Both the position numbers and the translations under genes were made by a program. Positions 60,041 to 64,000 of a stretch of 64,000 bases of DNA are shown here, piece by piece (position 1 is the stretch's first letter; each line of letters starts with the position of its first letter). A model generated the notes under the pieces. The model saw only the letters and a list, made by a program, of their open reading frames with translations. It was not told the DNA's origin and made no database searches. Source of the stretch: Paracentrotus lividus (Eukaryota; Echinodermata; Echinoidea; Camarodonta; Echinidae); assembly GCA_940671915.1 (NCBI GenBank), contig CALNVZ010000041.1, forward strand, positions 330,941 to 394,940. Reading direction: 5' to 3'.

Positions 60041-62970
60041 GTACTATGAATCTTCAACAAAAACATAAAAAATATTTGAAATAACTAATTTCATAATTAA
60101 TTTATGATCATTTATTCGTTTGTAACAAACGGGTCCAGAAAAGAAATGGTGTTTTCAAATTTTGACTTTGTTCACATATAACTCTGAATTTAAAAAGTAG
60201 ATCTAAACTTGCATAATCTTATCCTCTTAAACATGTAATAAACATTGTAAGGACATTTTAACGTTAATATAACTTCGAGTTTTCTGGCAAGGTCACGTTA
60301 AAAAAAAAATGTTAGGTAACACACGGGACAAGTAACACACGGGCCAATTATTCCCTGTAATATTTTTCATTAAACAATTGACGTAGTCGAGGCGTAGCAA
60401 CATCTTTTATTAAAAATCACTCTGATAAAACAAAAGAAACAAAATACAAAACACACAGAATGTAAAAAACACTTATTTTATTTCAATTCTAAAGTTGGGA
60501 GGGTTAATAATAAAATAAATATATAATAATATAATAATAATAATAATAAATGTATGATTTTACATCAGCTCAGTAACTTTTGTGAGACTATTTCTGAGAC
60601 CTGATTATCCTAAGTCTAAAAATATGGAAAGCTATGTGCTTGGTTCGTGATATTTTCACCAGAGTTAGCCAAGGAAATAGAAAAACAGAAAAAAATATTT
60701 TCCGGTTGTACTCTTATGACAAACCTCTTTTTTGAATGGTTGAAAATAGCATTTTTCATGCATTTTATTATTTTTCATGAATATTAATGAGCCTTGTGAC
60801 GTCATATGACTTTGAAATGATTTTTTACCTCATTTGCATTAGGTTCATTTCATACCCTTTATGGTGATATATGACTTATTATGTTTAACTTTACAAACCC
60901 ACTGACACACTTGACACAAAAATGGTAAAAAAAGTCGGAAAATCACCACCTTGGGAACAAATATTAGTGGAGCAATAATACAGTCCAATTTAAAATGGAC
61001 TTTACATACTGATGGTATACTCAAGTGGTGCAACTGAACACTAGAAATAAAATCAGACATACTCCCCGCAAATAATTGTGAGGTTTGATTACATTAAGAA
61101 ATTATTTTATATTCCATAAATTATGGACAAAAAATAAAAAATAAGAATCCAGTCTCATAGGCTACGATTCAGATACGTACGCTTGTGCACTAGAGTGCAA
61201 ATTTATATAGAATAGCGTGAACGTTTAACAGGCCGGGTAGGGGACCCCCCTTTTTTTTTGGACAATTCAACACTTATTCAGAGTAAAACCTGGGGACAAA
61301 GGATATCAAAACCTTTACAACATGCAGGAACAGAGCAAAAGACCCAGGCAATGGAGGAGTGGGAGAGAGAGAAAAAGAGAGATTGCGATTATGATCACAT
61401 GATGGTTCATGGCATCGTGCCAAAAGTCGTTTTGAAGGGCAACAGCAAGAGTTCCCAATTAAGTGCGGTACACATGCCTATATATAATTAAACTGCATCG
61501 TACCAAGGAGCTTAATCGTACTTACTAAGAGCATGCATCAGGTTGTATCAGTATACCAGAACTCCTGTACTCGAAAGTTGCTTGATAATCTCACCAAAGG
61601 TAAAATTAACGTTTACTTCTAAAGGGATTTTAAAACAATTTTTGTTTGTAAGCCCTGTATTTTTAGTGGAGGCGTTCAATACGGTAATGTAGTCTACGTA
61701 AATAGACGTTTGAGTCATACGCAAAGGCGTTTGTTTACGTATTCTGCAATGGCGCCCAATTAGTTTACAATTTTTGTATCCGCGAAAAATGTAGTTCCAT
61801 CAGTAATGGCAATTTACCTTCTGAACGTATAAGTTACATACAAATGCAATTTCAACATAACATAGGAAGTAACCACTGAACTGATAAATCAAATCATCAC
61901 TCGATTGGAAGGATAACATGTTTGACAATTTAACATGAACTAGGATGACACGAATCATCCGCAATGTATCCGCTCTAGTCTGTGCAGCAAAACATCTACC
62001 TTAATAGCACAATTTATAATAAGTGTTTTGTTATCAAACATCATTAATCATGACCATGTGCAAGTACTACACATATTACATCAATGTGGGATGTGAAAGC
62101 TTAAATTAAATAACACAATGAGTATTCTAATGGGGATCGTCAAGAAAAGCGATTTATTAAAACGTTATTTGGTATAGAAACCAAGACTAATGCAACTTAA
62201 AGCTACAGTCGACCTTTGAGTAGAAAATGGCTTAATCATATATGTTTGTTTTTTTTTTCGTGTGTTTTTTTTAAATAATTGTTTTGTTTTATTACATGGG
62301 TAAGCAATAGCAGGAAAATATTTTCTCGTCTTGTTGAGCTTTTGTTTATGTGATTAATTCAATCAAAAACAATCAAAGTGTACAGGTAAAAACATATTGT
62401 ATCAATAATTACAAAAAATGTTTATAACGACAAAAATAATAATAATAATATTGATCATACTAATAATGGGGATAATAAGGAAAAAAGGAGGAACTTAAAT
62501 TACAAGAGGGTTATTATATAGAAATGTTTACAGTGAACATAATAGAGTACCAAGCACAAAACAGGAACAAGTCTGTATGCTTGGTCCGCGCACGCATTTC
62601 TTAATTATGAACCAATATGAACTAAATTGATGAATTAACACTTAGAGGACCAGTGTAGTTGAATAAATACCTAAAGCTCAGGTATAGGACTATGAATTTT
62701 TACCTGTTAAACATTAAAGCTATATCATAATTCAAATGATAAGGGAAATCTAACTATCCATGTTCATGTGCAAAATATTTAATTCAATTTTTTTATTGCT
62801 CTAAATAAAAATACAATATGAGAGAAGGTTTCAAGAAAATTCATCAAGGAATAACGAAGTTATGAATGTTCAAAATTTTGATTTTGTTACATCATTCGCG
62901 AGCTGCTCGCCCATGTGTTGTGTACGTACATTTCAAGGTTCAGGAATGCAACTATGAGAGGCAAGTATAT
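60041..62970. other. AT-rich stretch without recognised genes
   Basis: No coding region is supported. An ATA/ATAA microsatellite lies at about 60505-60550 and short T runs at 61249-61259 and 62248-62258. TAACACACGGGACAAGTAACACACGGG near 60320 is a small direct repeat. The sequence may include the lost edge of the LTR element, but no matching LTR was seen. Confidence 0.4.
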
Positions 62971-63083
62971 AAACATAGACAAATAATTTTATTCATTTGT
63001 CTCCAACGGTAACCATGTTGGTATAAGCACACGCAACTGCTGTGTGATAAATTTGAAACCAGACAGCTATGAAAAATCATATG

Positions 63084-63155
63084 TGCCTGGGTGGGATTCG
63101 AACCCACGACTGTGGATTGCTAGACCACGTCATACCGCTAGACCACCGGAGTGCC
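63084..63155 (-). tRNA. tRNA-like sequence, unit 1 (probable pseudo-tRNA or SINE head)
   Basis: Read on the minus strand it has an A-box-like TGGTCTAGCGGT and a B-box GGGTTCGAATCCC, with an anticodon stem GTGG/CCAC around a TCTAGCAAT-like loop. The loop matches the SINE at 4786. Acceptor pairing is imperfect and bases are missing compared with its neighbours, so it is more likely a repeat than a working tRNA. Confidence 0.45.
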
Positions 63156-63345
63156 GCTTGGCGTGAAGGTTCAACTCATCCCATATACATGAATATCAAA
63201 CGTAAAGGAGTTTACGCCGTTGGGATATTAAATAGACAAAATAATTTTATTCATTTGTCTCCAACGGTAACCATGTTGGTATAAGCACACGCAACTGCTG
63301 TTGTGATAAATTTGAAACCAGACAGCTATGAAGAAAAATCATATG

Positions 63346-63420
63346 TGCCCGGGCGGGATTCGAACCCACGACCTGTGGATTGCTAGACCACTGTCATTAC
63401 CGCTAGACCACCGGAGTGCC
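63346..63420 (-). tRNA. tRNA-like sequence, unit 2
   Basis: The same A box and B box as unit 1, with the fuller anticodon arm (CAGTGGTCTAGCAATCCAC when reversed). If folded as a tRNA, AGC would be in the anticodon position, but this is a guess because the loop is nine bases unless a T-T pair closes it. Confidence 0.45.
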
Positions 63421-63605
63421 CTTGGCGGTGAAGGTTCAAACTATCCATATACATGAATATCAAACGTAAAGGAGTTTAGCCGTTGGGATATTAAATAGAC
63501 AAATAATTTTTTCATTTGTCTCCAAAGCGTAACCATGTTGGTATAAGCACACGCAACTTGCTGGTGATAAATTTGAAACCAGACACTATGAAAAAAATCA
63601 TATGC

Positions 63606-63680
63606 TGCCCGGGCGGGATTCGAACCCACGACTCTGGATTGCTAGACCACTGTCATTACCGCTAGAACCACCGGAGTGCC
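63606..63680 (-). tRNA. tRNA-like sequence, unit 3
   Basis: The same as unit 2 with one extra A in the A-box region and a shorter D-arm side, probably sequence noise. Likely non-functional as written. Confidence 0.4.
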
Positions 63681-63776
63681 CTTGGCGGTGAAGGTTCAAA
63701 ACTATCCCATATTACATGAATATCAAACGTAAAGGAGTTTACGCCGTTGGTGATACGTTTGAACCTTCACCGCCAA

Positions 63777-63854
63777 GGGCACTCCGGTGGTCTAGCGGTA
63801 ATGACAGTGGTCTAGACAATCCACAGGTCGTGGGTTCGAATCCCGCCCGGGCAG
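63777..63854 (+). tRNA. tRNA-like sequence, inverted unit
   Basis: The same tRNA-like part on the plus strand, with GGTGGTCTAGCGGTAATGAC and GGGTTCGAATCCCGCCCGGG. Units 3 and 4 face each other, so their transcripts could pair. Confidence 0.45.
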
Positions 63855-64000
63855 CATATGATTTTTTTCATAGCTAGCTTCTGGTTCAAATTTATCACAC
63901 ATCAGTTGCGTGTGGGCTTATACCAACATGGTTACCGTTGGAGACAAATGAATAAAATTATTTGTCTATTTAATATCCCAACGGCGTAAACTCCTTTACG

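Larger units (their letters stand above)
62972..64000. repeat. Tandem and inverted array of a tRNA-derived unit, about 260 bp
   Basis: The marker CTCCAACGGTAACCATG occurs near 63001, 63259 and 63520, giving a period of 258-261 bases. A fourth copy is inverted, from about 63751 to the window end. Each unit has a tRNA-like part followed by GAAGGTTCAAACTATCCCAT-type and AATATCAAACGTAAAGGAG sequence. The right units differ by single-base indels, which suggests low-quality sequence. The array goes on beyond the window. Confidence 0.8.

Overview
The window looks like repeat-rich genomic DNA of a marine invertebrate deuterostome, most likely an echinoderm such as a sea urchin. This rests on a BRAT1-like gene with introns, many fold-back and MITE-type elements with long inverted repeats (a style long known from sea urchin TU elements), tRNA-derived SINE sequence and a CR1/L2-type LINE. 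The species cannot be fixed from the sequence alone. There are no bacterial operons, CRISPR arrays or rRNA genes. Most unlisted open frames are shadows of repeats.

Layout. 1-8.4 kb: the 3' part of a BRAT1 homologue on the minus strand, with a SINE and several small MITEs in or near its introns. 8.8-15.8 kb: non-coding repeats, including a 2.2-kb element with long terminal inverted repeats and a 2.4-kb diverged repeat that carries many copies of a GTCACACACGTGAC palindrome. 15.8-19.1 kb: a palindromic Tc1/mariner element (TA target duplication) broken by a 1.6-kb fold-back element (5-bp target duplication). 19.2-40.7 kb: the main object, about 21.5 kb bounded by 2.6-kb inverted repeats built mostly from a 63-64-bp minisatellite. 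It holds two genes of several exons each, reading outward in opposite directions, whose stop codons lie beside the two inverted repeats. The minus-strand gene encodes a DUF7869-type protein with three acidic motifs like those of an RNase H-fold (DDE) transposase. The plus-strand gene is unrecognised. This looks like a large two-gene DNA transposon and is the best candidate for an undescribed system. A 5.7-kb tandem duplication inside it, noisy in one copy and next to a 25-N gap, is probably partly an assembly artefact.

40.7-50.1 kb: a gene-poor stretch with a CGGAGACG-rich palindrome, a broken LINE reverse transcriptase with a cleanly placed MITE (6-bp target duplication), a fold-back element of 26-bp repeats, and a 2.5-kb palindrome that also holds a TA-flanked MITE. 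In two of the three nested insertions the opposite inverted-repeat arm preserves the empty site. 51.5-60 kb: a fossil LTR retrotransposon (Ty1/copia-like) on the minus strand, with a second 25-N gap and duplicated low-quality sequence. 60-63 kb: AT-rich sequence with no recognised gene. 63-64 kb: three tandem copies and one inverted copy of a tRNA-like unit running to the window edge.

Only the BRAT1 homologue looks like an ordinary host gene. All else reads as stacked mobile DNA. Gene models were built by eye from splice sites and phase, so exon edges are probable, not proven.
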